Shown one piece after another: positions 35,093 to 43,554 of a stretch of DNA of 64,000 nt. Numbering within the stretch: position 1 is the first letter of the stretch; each line of letters starts with the position of its first letter. The notes under the pieces are model-generated. The model saw only the letters and a program-made list of their open reading frames with translations. It was not told the origin of the DNA and did no database searches. The translations under genes were made by a program, and so were the position numbers. Source of the DNA: an uncultured Oribacterium sp. (GTDB taxonomy: Bacteria > Bacillota > Clostridia > Lachnospirales > Lachnospiraceae); the NCBI GenBank assembly GCA_946413525.1, contig CAMKKZ010000020.1:1-64000 (forward strand), read 5' to 3'.

Positions 35093-35231
35093 GACATATA
35101 ATATAAATAATTTGTAAAATGTAATGTGAGAATGTAATAGGGAAGTATATTAACAAATAACAAATAAAAACCTTGATTTAACCCCCATAATTTGATAATG
35201 TTTGTATATGCCAACTTGCGCAGGCAGAAAT

Positions 35232-35303
35232 TCATGAAGATATGATGTTGCATTTGTCTATCAGCAGTGAAAGCGTTCAAAATGTATTCTGATAGGGGAG
35301 GGG
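35232..35303 (+). repeat. diverged RepA copy ahead of the GHKL gene
   Basis: TTTGTCTATCAGCAG...TTCTGATAGGGGAGGGG follows the RepA order (TTTGTCAG, hairpin region, GATAGRGGAGG) and provides the ribosome binding site for ATG 35306. Similarity in the 5' half is weak. Confidence 0.5.
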
Positions 35304-35305
35304 AT

Positions 35306-36841
35306 ATGGAAGAACGAAAAGAGATTCCTTTGAATATTGTTATGACATACCCTGTTCACTGGACAAAATATCAGGTATTCAGAGATTTCATTCAAAATTT
35401 TTATGATTCTGTTGGATATAGGGAGTGGAAGGATAGGTTTTGTTATTCATATAAAGATGATATGCTTTGCTTATGGATAAATGGCATTTCATTTAGTTAT
35501 GAATGGCTGCTTCATATCGGAGGATCTACAAAAACGTCCAATTCGGAAGACTATGCCGGTTATTTCGGAGAGGGTTTCAAAATAGCCGCATTGTGCGCCA
35601 AAAGGGACTTTGGCTGGGAAATACAGATGATGTCAGATGACTGGCTTTTGAATGTGATTAGTTTGAAGCAAACTATCGACCTAACCAATGTTGAGATGTT
35701 AGGATATGAAGTGATAAGTCAACCAAAAGGGGTAAAAAGCTGTCTTGTCCTGAAAAATATATCAGAACTGGATTATGAATACTTCATGACAGCTCTCGAT
35801 AGTTTTTATTATCCGGAAAACAGCATTATGGGAAAAGCTATTTGGGAAAGCAAGTACTGTGCGGTATATTTGCGGAGCAGGGAAAAAATTAACTCTTCAC
35901 TGCCGTTTACAAGAGATTTCGGAAGAAGAGGGGCTGTTTTTTGTGCATATCAAATGATGGGAACGAATCCGTTTAATCTTGTTATTTGTTTGCACAAATA
36001 TAAAAAGGACGACAGGGAGCGGAGGGGACTGTATGCTTTTGAGGTGGTGGATGTTTTTGAGGAAGCCTGCCGCTACATTGATGCTAATTGCGCAATGGTT
36101 ATGCTGGAGAAGATGAGAAGGTATTGGAATACATATCCGAAGAAGCATATTGATATAGATAGCTGGAGCGGCGTGATTGATAGGCTTATATATAAAATCT
36201 CAGGATCGCAGCAGATATGCAGTGATTTTAAAAGCAGATATGGTAATTTACTCTGTCTTAAGAGGATTTATACTATTGGCGAAAAAAACAAGCGCAGTCA
36301 GGCAAAATCCTGGTTGTCAAAACAAGAAAATAAATATATTTTAGTAAAGGATACTTTTCTGGAGCTTGGATATCATACACTTGAAGAAGAATGTGAAAGA
36401 GCGGGCGGATTTGTTTCGGACGATAGCGTTAACCAGGTAGAAAAAAACTCTTTTGACGTGCTGGAGAAATTATGTGGGGAAATCTTTCATGGGTTTTTCC
36501 TTGTCAGACAGTGGCCCGAGCCAAAGATAATAACGAATAGCAGTGCTTCTTACCATGGAATGGCTGTTATTTTTAAGAACAGGGATGGATTGATAAATAA
36601 TAGAGGCATTAAAGTAAAGTATGATGTTGGAAAAATATATCTGAAAAAAGATGTTTTCACATCCGAAAAGTATTATGATGCATTGTCTACATATGTTCAT
36701 GAGCTATGTCATATGTTTGGAGGGGATGCATCTGCATCGTTTAGTCAGGCTTTGACATGTGCTATTGAAATCATGCTGGAGAAATATGATTTAATCCTTC
36801 AAGGCCAAAAGGAGTGGCAGCAGGTGTTTTCCAAATCGTAG
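35306..36841 (+). CDS. GHKL-ATPase-like domain fused to an HExxH metallopeptidase-like domain, unknown function
   Basis: The 511-residue protein uses ATG 35306 behind AGGGGAGGGG; ATG 35267 lacks such a site. The N-terminal ~110 residues show a Bergerat ATP-binding fold: N-box FRDFIQNFYD, a G1-like INGISFSYEWLLHIGGSTK in which the usual Asp is Asn, and a G2 box GYFGEGFKIAAL. The C-terminal ~100 residues contain YVHELCHMFGGD, a zinc-peptidase HExxH. The middle has no recognised family. Base composition is distinctly AT-rich against both sides, and an IS1634-type element inserted just downstream, so lateral acquisition is likely. A regulated protease or defence effector is conceivable but unproven. 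Confidence 0.65.
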   Translation: MEERKEIPLNIVMTYPVHWTKYQVFRDFIQNFYDSVGYREWKDRFCYSYKDDMLCLWINGISFSYEWLLHIGGSTKTSNSEDYAGYFGEGFKIAALCAKRDFGWEIQMMSDDWLLNVISLKQTIDLTNVEMLGYEVISQPKGVKSCLVLKNISELDYEYFMTALDSFYYPENSIMGKAIWESKYCAVYLRSREKINSSLPFTRDFGRRGAVFCAYQMMGTNPFNLVICLHKYKKDDRERRGLYAFEVVDVFEEACRYIDANCAMVMLEKMRRYWNTYPKKHIDIDSWSGVIDRLIYKISGSQQICSDFKSRYGNLLCLKRIYTIGEKNKRSQAKSWLSKQENKYILVKDTFLELGYHTLEEECERAGGFVSDDSVNQVEKNSFDVLEKLCGEIFHGFFLVRQWPEPKIITNSSASYHGMAVIFKNRDGLINNRGIKVKYDVGKIYLKKDVFTSEKYYDALSTYVHELCHMFGGDASASFSQALTCAIEIMLEKYDLILQGQKEWQQVFSKS

Positions 36842-36884
36842 AATATAGAATAAGTAAGATAAGTATCAGACAATGTGTCCGCGT

Positions 36885-36955
36885 ATTGACAAACTCCTAC
36901 GGGTTATGCCAAGTACGAACATAAATCTTCCGGATGGAACATTTATATCCTGTTA
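36885..36955 (+). repeat. multi-hairpin repeat RepE, partial copy 2, cut by IS1634
   Basis: ACAAACTCCTACGGGTT and GCCAAGTACGAACATAAAT match the copy at 43901-43955. The hairpins are AACTC/GGGTT and ATAAATcTTCC/GGAAcATTTAT, paired with different bases than in the other copies. The copy ends at the GTTAT target site of the insertion element. Confidence 0.65.
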
Positions 36956-36956
36956 T

Positions 36957-38728
36957 CCTAAATTCACGGGTATATTTTCTAACTACATTTACTCATCTGT
37001 CGCAGAAGGAATCGAATCAGAAATGATCCAGGATTCCTTCTGGCGGACAAAACTGATTGGATAATTGATATTCAGCTTTTTATAATATTGGTTTGCATCA
37101 CTTTGTCCTTCATAAGTGACAATGCGTTCCGCAAACACCTCGCACTTTTGGTTTCTTAGAGCCATAAACATCGACTCTCTGTTTTCAAAATATTGCTGCA
37201 TTCTTTTTTGAATAGCAAGATTGATAGTGGCTGCGATTTGACATAAAAGCAAATGTCCATACACTCGTTGCTCAGTATGAACACGTAACGGTGTTAATCT
37301 TGATATTCCCTTGCTCACGTCAAAATACTGCTCAACCTGTTGCCTGATATAATAAACCCCGAGTATTTCCTCCGAATCGAAAGGAAGTGACGAAAGTAAT
37401 ATAAAATGGCTGGAGGAAACAAATACATCATGCATGTCTGCAAGAGACTTTTTCTTCTTACGTGAACTGTTAATTGCTTTGTGGTTGGTATCTCCAGACA
37501 CGTCCACATCATAACCAAGATATGCATATGCAAGATTATGATTTTTACCAACATGGCATTCTATCCGCTTGATATAGACATACCGATCCTGAAAACTTAC
37601 CAGGTTTTCCTTCTTTCGGAGGTCATTCTGTCCTTTGTCAAGGATTGCACTGTACAGCGAGCTATTGCGTTCGGGCAGGCGTGTGACAAATTCTATTTTT
37701 GCATCATATAAGATATCTATATTGTCTGCTGAAAAATAGCCTGCATCCAGAAGGGTGAAGTCTGTTTTCATTCCGTATTCAGACAAGAGTGTCACTGTCC
37801 TGGGCAGCGTAGTTACGTCAACGATATTGCCAGGCACAGCTCGGAACATGAGCGGATAACCGCTGTCTCTCTGGACTGCCGTGATAAGTCTGGCCTCGTT
37901 ATTGATATCTCCGTTATGGTTGCTGATCTGGGTAAGGTTGATTTTGATATCATTTGGAAGACCTGTACTGTCTATAATGATTGCGGGATCATCACAGACA
38001 TGCTCCTTAACCCATTGTATATGCGCACGGAAGAATGCCTGGCGGATTTCCTCTTTCCTAAGTGCTTCAAGGAAATCGCTGATTCTTGGCGACAGCAGAT
38101 CAGCTTTTGGGTATAGCACTCTTGCAAAGCTGCCCTGTTGCCATATCCGTGTATGGACATTTGCCTTTTCAGATATAATGTAGTATGCCACCATGGCTTT
38201 TAAAGTATCTGGATTGCCATAGTTCAGGGATTCAAGAACCTTGTCATATCCAACGTTCTTGATAAAAGCATCCGTAAGGAAAACATCCCCGAAGTCAAGG
38301 ATGAGTTTTTCCTTTTTCCTACGGTCATTAGCCAAACTCCCAAGATATTTAGGGTCTGCTGTTCCGTAGGTTTCGGTGTTGACATCATAGGTGAAGACAC
38401 CGCGGTCTTTATTATAAAATACTCCTTTTTCAAGATCGATAACACGTCCAAGATAAACAACACCGATTTTTTGCACCTTGCCATCCTTGCGATAGGATTT
38501 ACCCGGACTCTTAGCGTATTGATAGTTCCCTTTTTGCTCAACACAGATCTTCATACGATTATCTCCATCCGGATGTAGTTAGAAGTACCTATACTCTAAC
38601 TACATCATACCAAATGGATGCTGAAAAAGGAAGTATTTATTGGAGAAAAGCCAGTAAATAAGCCACATTTTACGATTTGAAAACATACTTTTTTAAATGT
38701 AGTTCGAAATTATATCCGGGAATTCAGG
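36957..38728 (-). mobile_element. intact IS1634-type insertion sequence with 35-bp inverted repeats and 5-bp target duplication
   Basis: The ends 36957-36991 (CCTAAATTCACGGG...) and 38694-38728 are inverted repeats with about seven mismatches, sharing AACTACATTTA at their inner ends. The direct repeat GTTAT flanks both sides (36952-36956 and 38729-38733). The element is 1772 bp and carries one transposase gene on the minus strand. The clean duplication and open gene indicate fairly recent, possibly active, insertion. Confidence 0.85.
36989..38554 (-). CDS. IS1634-family DDE transposase
   Basis: The 521-residue protein shows the DDE residues in AIIIDSTGLPND, FTLLDAGYFSADN and YYIRQQVEQYFDVSK, an arrangement typical of IS1634 in the IS4 group. 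The N-terminus (YQYAKSPGKSYRKDGKVQKIGVVYLG) is also usual for the family. The frame is intact from ATG 38554 to the stop within the left inverted repeat. It fills the element. AT-rich codon use sets it apart from the clp genes. Confidence 0.88.
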   Translation of the reverse strand: MKICVEQKGNYQYAKSPGKSYRKDGKVQKIGVVYLGRVIDLEKGVFYNKDRGVFTYDVNTETYGTADPKYLGSLANDRRKKEKLILDFGDVFLTDAFIKNVGYDKVLESLNYGNPDTLKAMVAYYIISEKANVHTRIWQQGSFARVLYPKADLLSPRISDFLEALRKEEIRQAFFRAHIQWVKEHVCDDPAIIIDSTGLPNDIKINLTQISNHNGDINNEARLITAVQRDSGYPLMFRAVPGNIVDVTTLPRTVTLLSEYGMKTDFTLLDAGYFSADNIDILYDAKIEFVTRLPERNSSLYSAILDKGQNDLRKKENLVSFQDRYVYIKRIECHVGKNHNLAYAYLGYDVDVSGDTNHKAINSSRKKKKSLADMHDVFVSSSHFILLSSLPFDSEEILGVYYIRQQVEQYFDVSKGISRLTPLRVHTEQRVYGHLLLCQIAATINLAIQKRMQQYFENRESMFMALRNQKCEVFAERIVTYEGQSDANQYYKKLNINYPISFVRQKESWIISDSIPSATDE

Positions 38729-38780
38729 GTTATTTATTGTCAGTATATGCATTCAAGAATCAACAATGAGGGCGGATATC

Positions 38781-39122
38781 ATGACCATAAGCGAAAGGCT
38801 GTTCAGTATAATGCAAAAAAAGGATATTTCAATGCCGGAATTATCAAGGAGGACGGGCATATCGAGACATACGATTTTTGATTGGCATAGACGTAATACG
38901 AATCCCGGCTCAGACAAGATTATGGTGCTTTGTGAGGCACTGGAAATTATGCCCGAAGAGCTGCTTCTCGGACAGGCTGCTAATGAACCGGCAGAAGAAC
39001 AGAGGGATATCTCATTAGGGGACTTTGAGTTACAGATCCTGGAGATATGCAGAGGCTTTTCCGACTCAAAAAAAAGGCGCCTTATGGCCTATATGAGCAT
39101 GCTTCAGAATATGAAGGAGTAA
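38781..39122 (+). CDS. XRE-family helix-turn-helix regulator
   Basis: The ~113-residue protein starts at ATG 38781 with GAGGGCGG upstream, preferred over ATG 38766. The first 60 residues form an XRE helix-turn-helix: ERLFSIMQKKDISMPELSRRTGISRHTIFDWHRRNTNPGSDKI. The C-terminal ~45 residues are acidic then basic and may mediate dimerisation. The next gene, clpS, starts 16 bases after its stop, so the regulator may be co-transcribed with clpS-clpA. The IS1634 element ends 50 bp upstream and probably displaced its original promoter. Confidence 0.82.
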   Translation: MTISERLFSIMQKKDISMPELSRRTGISRHTIFDWHRRNTNPGSDKIMVLCEALEIMPEELLLGQAANEPAEEQRDISLGDFELQILEICRGFSDSKKRRLMAYMSMLQNMKE

Positions 39123-39138
39123 TAGGGGGTGAACAGGT

Positions 39139-39441
39139 ATGGCGACAAAGGAAGCGGTAAAGGAAAAAAGCAGAGTGGAGATAAAGGAGCCCGGAAGCTA
39201 CTTTGTCATTATGCTGAATGATGATTTTACGACCATGGACTTTGTGGTTTCCATTCTGATCGATATATTCAAAAAGGATCCGGTGAGCGCCGAGCAAATT
39301 ATGATGTTCGTGCATAAAAACGGCAGGGCCGTCGTGGGGGAATACCCTTATGATATTGCTGTTACGAAGACTACGGCAGCGCTTGAAAGGGCAAAGGCGC
39401 AGGGCTTTCCCTTCCGTATGATCGTTGAGGCGGCACATTAA
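39139..39441 (+). CDS. clpS: ClpS adaptor for ClpA
   Basis: The 100-residue protein has the ClpS core: YFVIMLNDDFTTMDFVVSIL, then MMFVHKNGRAVVGEYPYDIA with the hydrophobic pocket for N-degron recognition, and the helix KTTAALERAKAQGFPFRM. ClpS delivers proteins with destabilising N-terminal residues to ClpA. GGGGGTGAACAGGT lies upstream of ATG 39139. clpA follows after a 147-bp gap that contains a 72-bp duplication. Confidence 0.92.
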   Translation: MATKEAVKEKSRVEIKEPGSYFVIMLNDDFTTMDFVVSILIDIFKKDPVSAEQIMMFVHKNGRAVVGEYPYDIAVTKTTAALERAKAQGFPFRMIVEAAH

Positions 39442-39466
39442 AGAATGAAAAGTATTGTGAAGAGTA

Positions 39467-39610
39467 TCGAAGACAATTGAACGCGGGATGGAAGCCGGTC
39501 TGAGGGAGGCATGGATGTCAGGTATATCTGATGGCGGATCGAAGACAATTGAACGCGGGACGGAAGCCGGTCTGACGGGGAGGCATGAATGACAGGTTTA
39601 TCTGATGAGG
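39467..39610 (+). repeat. 72-bp tandem duplication over the clpA start
   Basis: TCGAAGACAATTGAACGCGGG begins at 39467 and again at 39539. Each is followed by GGAAGCCGGTCTGA, a GGGAGGCAT ribosome binding site, an ATG and TCAGGTATATCTGATG or ACAGGTTTATCTGATG. Only the second copy opens clpA; in the first, the frame from its ATG stops after six codons. Confidence 0.88.
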
Positions 39611-42183
39611 TATCAGAAATCATACGGGCTGCGGCGGTGAATGCCGCGTCAAAGGGATATGAATATATCACGCCGGAGGGCCTGCTGCTTGAGCTGGCCC
39701 GGAATGATATTTTCAGTGAGGCCTTTGAAAATTGCGGCGGCGATATTCCGGAGCTTTGCCAAAATCTGACGAAGTATATGGGGAAGTATGCTGGCGGTGG
39801 AAAGGGAATTTCCCGGGAACTCTCCATCTCAGCCCAGCAGGCGCTGGCTTATGCGCAGATTTTTGCTGAGAACAGCGGAAATTCTGTTGTTGAAATGAGG
39901 CATTTACTGCGGGGCATATGGACTCTCGAGGAAAGCTATGCGGTATATTATATGCTTTCTCAGGGGGTTGGCCAGGTTGAGCTTCTGAGGGAAATCGCGG
40001 AGCTTGAGGAAGAAGCGGAAATGGATTCCGGGGAAGCGGGAACGTATTCCAGAGGAGCGAAAATGGATTCCCGGAGAGCATTAACGGATGAATGGGACGA
40101 AGATAACGATTCCCGGGAAGAAACGGATTTAAGGAAAACCTGGCAATCCGGAGAGGAAGAGGAATCCTGGCAATCCGGAGAGGATGAGGAATCCTGGCAA
40201 TCCGGAGAGGATGAGGAACCCTGGCAATCCGGAGAAGACGGGGAAAATGGGGAAGCCTGGGATTCGCGGACCGGTCCGGAATTCGGTTGGGCAAAGAATG
40301 CCATGACCGGGAAAGGACATGGAAGTGATTTTGGGAAAGGCAGTCGGAAAGAAAGTCCGGGCGAGGACGCGGAGGGGCTGTCCGAAGGGGCGGCTGATTC
40401 CCTGGGAGGAAAGAAGAGAAAGAAAATAAAGGCGAAAGACTGGGAGATGTACGCGCCATGCCTTAATGACACGCTGAAGGGGCGGAATCCCCTGATCGGG
40501 CGCGAGGATGAAATGGAAAGGACGATCCAGATCCTTTGCCGGAAGGATAAGAACAATCCGCTCTACATAGGGGAGCCGGGAGTCGGGAAGACGGCATTAG
40601 CCTATGGACTGGTGCAGCGGATCCTGGAGGATCGTGTGCCCGAGCCGATCAGGGGCAGCAGGGTTTATGAGCTTGACCTTGGGGGCATGCTGGCCGGCAC
40701 TCAGTATCGCGGCGACTTTGAGAAGCGTTTCAAAAAAGTGCTAACGGAGATCGGGAAGGAAGAGAAGCCGATCATTTACCTTGATGAAATCCACAATCTG
40801 GCCGGGGCAGGCGCCGTGGGGGAAAGTTCCTTTGACGCGGGAAACATGTTGAAGCCCTATCTCTCGGAAGGGCATATACGATTCCTGGGAGCGACCACAT
40901 TTTCGGAGTACAAGAAATATTTTGAAAAGAACAAGGGGCTGGTGCGCAGGTTTCAGAATGTCGAGATCCGGGAGCCGTCCGAGGACGAGGCAGTCAGGAT
41001 CGTAAAAGGGCTCGAGCCTTCCTATGAGTCTTTCCACGGGGTGCTCTATGATGACGGGCTTCCTGAATATATGGTCAGCATGAGCAAAAATCACATTAAC
41101 GAAAGGTTTCTGCCGGACAAGGCCATCGACCTGATGGATGAGGCCGGGGCGTATCGGAGGCTGCACCCCCTCGATAAGGATGTCCAGACGGTCGGGAAGG
41201 ACGTGGTTAATGAAGTGCTCAGCAAGATCTGCCGGGTGCCCGTGGAGACCGTGGAAACGGATGAGGTTTCCGGCCTCGCTACCCTGGAAGAAAGGATAAG
41301 GTCGCAGGTGTTCGGGCAGGATGAGGCGGTAGCCCAGGTGGTCAACGCGATCAAATTTTCCAGGGCGGGCCTTCTGGAAGAAAACAAGCCCCTGGTCAGC
41401 CTCCTTTTCGTAGGGCCCACGGGAGTCGGGAAGACCGAAATTGCCAGGACGCTGGCAAAGGAGCTTGGCGTAAAGCTCGTACGCTTTGATATGAGCGAGT
41501 ACGGTGAGAGGCATGCCGTGGCAAAGCTGATCGGCGCGCCCGCCGGCTATGTGGGATATGAGGAGGGCGGGCTGCTCACGGAGGAAATCAGGAAGAACCC
41601 CTCCTCCGTCCTGCTGCTTGACGAGATTGAAAAGGCTCATGCCGATATTTTCAATGTCCTGCTGCAGATGATGGATTACGCGACCCTGACGGACAATCAG
41701 GGCAGGAAGGCCGATTTCCGGAATGTCGTGATCATAATGACTTCGAACGCGGGGGCAAGCCGCCTGGGCAAAATGAACATAGGCTTCCGTTCCGGCTATT
41801 CCGATGAAGGCGTGCTGATGGAGGAGGTGAAACGGACCTTTCAGCCCGAATTTAGGAACCGGCTGAACCGCATCGTCATGTTTAACCCCATGGACGATGC
41901 TATGGGCAGGCAGGTCGTTGAAAAGAAACTGTCTGAGCTCTCGGCCATGCTGAAAAAAAAGCGGATCGATTTCTCGATATCGGAGGGGGCGAAGGCACTG
42001 ATCCGGAAGAAGGGGATCAGCAGGGAATACGGAGCCAGGGAGGTGGACCGGGTGATCCGGAATGAGCTGAAGCCGCTTCTTGTGGACGAGATCCTTTTCG
42101 GAAGGCTGAAGGACGGGGGAAGGCTTCTTGTGGACGCGGAAGGGGAAGCAGAAAAAGAAGCGTTCAAACTTGAAATTGGATGA
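39589..42183 (+). CDS. clpA: ClpA-type AAA+ unfoldase with acidic repeat linker
   Basis: The 864-residue protein has an N-domain (residues ~1-145) and two AAA+ modules: GEPGVGKTALAYGL with PIIYLDEIHNL, and GPTGVGKTEIARTLA with SVLLLDEIEKAH. The IGF loop after the second arginine-finger region (KMNIGFRSG) is the usual ClpP-contact signature, so it should feed ClpP. Between the N-domain and the first AAA+ module lies an unusually long, acidic Ser/Glu/Trp linker (~145-285) with 9-residue repeats (WQSGEDEES). clpS immediately upstream supports the ClpA assignment. clpP is not in the window. Confidence 0.92.
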   Translation: MTGLSDEVSEIIRAAAVNAASKGYEYITPEGLLLELARNDIFSEAFENCGGDIPELCQNLTKYMGKYAGGGKGISRELSISAQQALAYAQIFAENSGNSVVEMRHLLRGIWTLEESYAVYYMLSQGVGQVELLREIAELEEEAEMDSGEAGTYSRGAKMDSRRALTDEWDEDNDSREETDLRKTWQSGEEEESWQSGEDEESWQSGEDEEPWQSGEDGENGEAWDSRTGPEFGWAKNAMTGKGHGSDFGKGSRKESPGEDAEGLSEGAADSLGGKKRKKIKAKDWEMYAPCLNDTLKGRNPLIGREDEMERTIQILCRKDKNNPLYIGEPGVGKTALAYGLVQRILEDRVPEPIRGSRVYELDLGGMLAGTQYRGDFEKRFKKVLTEIGKEEKPIIYLDEIHNLAGAGAVGESSFDAGNMLKPYLSEGHIRFLGATTFSEYKKYFEKNKGLVRRFQNVEIREPSEDEAVRIVKGLEPSYESFHGVLYDDGLPEYMVSMSKNHINERFLPDKAIDLMDEAGAYRRLHPLDKDVQTVGKDVVNEVLSKICRVPVETVETDEVSGLATLEERIRSQVFGQDEAVAQVVNAIKFSRAGLLEENKPLVSLLFVGPTGVGKTEIARTLAKELGVKLVRFDMSEYGERHAVAKLIGAPAGYVGYEEGGLLTEEIRKNPSSVLLLDEIEKAHADIFNVLLQMMDYATLTDNQGRKADFRNVVIIMTSNAGASRLGKMNIGFRSGYSDEGVLMEEVKRTFQPEFRNRLNRIVMFNPMDDAMGRQVVEKKLSELSAMLKKKRIDFSISEGAKALIRKKGISREYGAREVDRVIRNELKPLLVDEILFGRLKDGGRLLVDAEGEAEKEAFKLEIG
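40141..40240 (+). repeat. 27-bp in-frame minisatellite in clpA
   Basis: TGGCAATCCGGAGAGGATGAGGAATCC-type units start at 40141, 40168, 40195 and 40222. They encode WQSGE(E/D)EES in the linker of ClpA. Confidence 0.9.
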
Positions 42184-42230
42184 GCCGTGATCCTGATGGT
42201 TTTCGTTCGGGCACCCTGACATGTCATGAA

Positions 42231-42312
42231 ATCCGAATGTGTCTTTTGACGCTGTGCCGCATCTGTTTGCCATTGAATCGGAGTGGAATAAACCCACTCT
42301 GATAGAGGGATA
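42231..42312 (+). repeat. diverged RepA copy between clpA and the HTH gene
   Basis: CCGAATGTGTC...CTGTTTGCCATTGAATCGGAGTGG-aataaac-CCACTCTGATAGAGGGA keeps the 3' hairpin and the GATAGAGGGA ribosome binding site. The clpA stop (42181-42183) also lies in a TGAGCCG string like the RepA 5' end. Confidence 0.65.
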
Positions 42313-42323
42313 TAAATAATTTT

Positions 42324-42720
42324 ATGTCTGAAATCATGCTTGTAAAAGAGGCTGCTCTCAAATGGGGCTTGACAGAAAGAAAGCTTGCGGACATGTGCTG
42401 GAGTGGGAAGATTCCAGGGGCTTATAAGGATGGAAAGGCGTGGTATATTCCCGTTGATTCGGTTCGTCCTTCTTGTTGAACGATCCGCGGATTTTGATCA
42501 GAGGGAGAAGGGTATAGAGGATAGCCGAAAACTGCCGATAAAAGATAAGATGGAGCTTGAGGTTTTGAGAAAGCTCAAGAGGTCGATCCAATGGTTATCT
42601 GAACAGGACTTTGTTCCGAATATGGTCCGACGCGTGCTGCAGCGAGCACCTGGAGGAGAAGATTTGTCGGAGACGCGATGCATCGAACAAATTCGAAAGA
42701 TATGTGAAATAGCGCGTTAA
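42324..42720 (+). pseudogene. HTH protein of the excisionase/MerR type, probably frameshifted
   Basis: ATG 42324 encodes 51 residues (MSEIMLVKEAALKWGLTERKLADMCWSGKIPG...WYIPVDSVRPSC), a small winged-helix/excisionase-like domain, ending at TGA 42477-42479. The next frame continues without stop to 42720 as ERSADFDQREKGIEDSRKLPIKDKMELEV..., which resembles the region that usually follows this HTH ('...IPxDxxxPxDxR'). I infer one indel near 42465-42480. If the sequence is correct, the short 51-residue product may still be made. Confidence 0.5.
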
Positions 42721-42817
42721 GCGTTGGGTGAAGTGTTGAGAATGTATTGCAAAACAGGGTGTTTTGGATATAAAATAAAAAGAAGTATTGTGCCAAGCTA
42801 AAGAAAGGAGGAACACC

Positions 42818-43000
42818 ATGGCTACAAGTACATTTGAAAGAAAAATCGAAATAACCAGCCCGGATGCCCTCGAGAGGCTGGCAAGAATTATGACATCGGA
42901 TCCACCGAAGAAACCCTTATCGGAGCACCCGTATGGAGCTGCTGAACGTGAGAGGAGTGAAGATTTATTAAAATTGTGGTTATCCCGCTCAAAGCAATGA
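42818..43000 (+). CDS. small antitoxin-like protein
   Basis: Sixty residues from ATG 42818 behind AAAGGAGG. The sequence (FERKIEITSPDALERLARIM, then SEHPYGAAERERSEDLLKLWLSRSK) has no recognised DNA-binding fold but is of the size and charge seen for small antitoxins. Its TGA overlaps the ATG of the GNAT-like gene (ATGA at 42997). That close coupling is the main evidence for a two-component module. Confidence 0.6.
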   Translation: MATSTFERKIEITSPDALERLARIMTSDPPKKPLSEHPYGAAERERSEDLLKLWLSRSKQ

Positions 43001-43554
43001 TAGAGAGTTTGGAGGGCAATGCTCTTTCAGAGTTGTTGTCCTCTTTTTCTTGTGCACAGGATTCGGATATAGAGTCTTTTCTACATAATAGGGCAGTTGA
43101 GTTCGAAAACCTGTCAAAAGCCAGAACGTATTTGGTATTTGATGCGGCAGACCTTGAAAATGGCAGGGAACATCCTGTTATTTATGGCTATATATCTCTT
43201 GCCCTTAAGATACTTACAGTACCGGCATCTGTCTCAAACAGATTAAGAAAAGAACTGGATGGGTATAATGCAAAGATACATGGTCAGCAGATAAGCGATT
43301 TTCCGTGCTATTTGATCGGACAGCTTTCAAAGAACTCGGAGGTTAATGATAATCCAGTCACGGGCAGTGATCTTCTGAATGTTGCTTTTGATATAATTGC
43401 ATCCGCTGCGGAAGCAGTCGGAGGACGTTATATGATGATAGAATGCCGAAATGAAGAGAAACTGTTGAAATTCTACGGAGATAATTCGTTTGATGAGATT
43501 GACAGGATTCCGGATGAGGATATCCCGATGGTACAGATGATAAGGAAGATTTAG
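42997..43554 (+). CDS. GNAT-like acetyltransferase, possible toxin
   Basis: The 185-residue protein starts at ATG 42997, overlapping the upstream stop. It shows a GNAT-like order: YLVFDAADLENG...IYGYISLALKIL, then PCYLIGQLSKN, then DLLNVAFDIIASAAEAVGGRYMMIECRNEEKLLKFYGDNSF, the last matching the acetyl-CoA fold end in many phage and island GNAT proteins. The classical Q/RxxGxG/A motif is not clear. Paired with a 60-residue partner, it recalls GNAT toxins that acetylate aminoacyl-tRNA, but its ligand is unknown. It could equally be a stand-alone acetyltransferase. AT-rich relative to neighbours. Confidence 0.6.
   Translation: MIESLEGNALSELLSSFSCAQDSDIESFLHNRAVEFENLSKARTYLVFDAADLENGREHPVIYGYISLALKILTVPASVSNRLRKELDGYNAKIHGQQISDFPCYLIGQLSKNSEVNDNPVTGSDLLNVAFDIIASAAEAVGGRYMMIECRNEEKLLKFYGDNSFDEIDRIPDEDIPMVQMIRKI

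Noticed and set aside
40741..42297. 518-codon minus-strand frame
   Set aside because: Antisense shadow of clpA, whose AAA+ motifs are complete on the plus strand.
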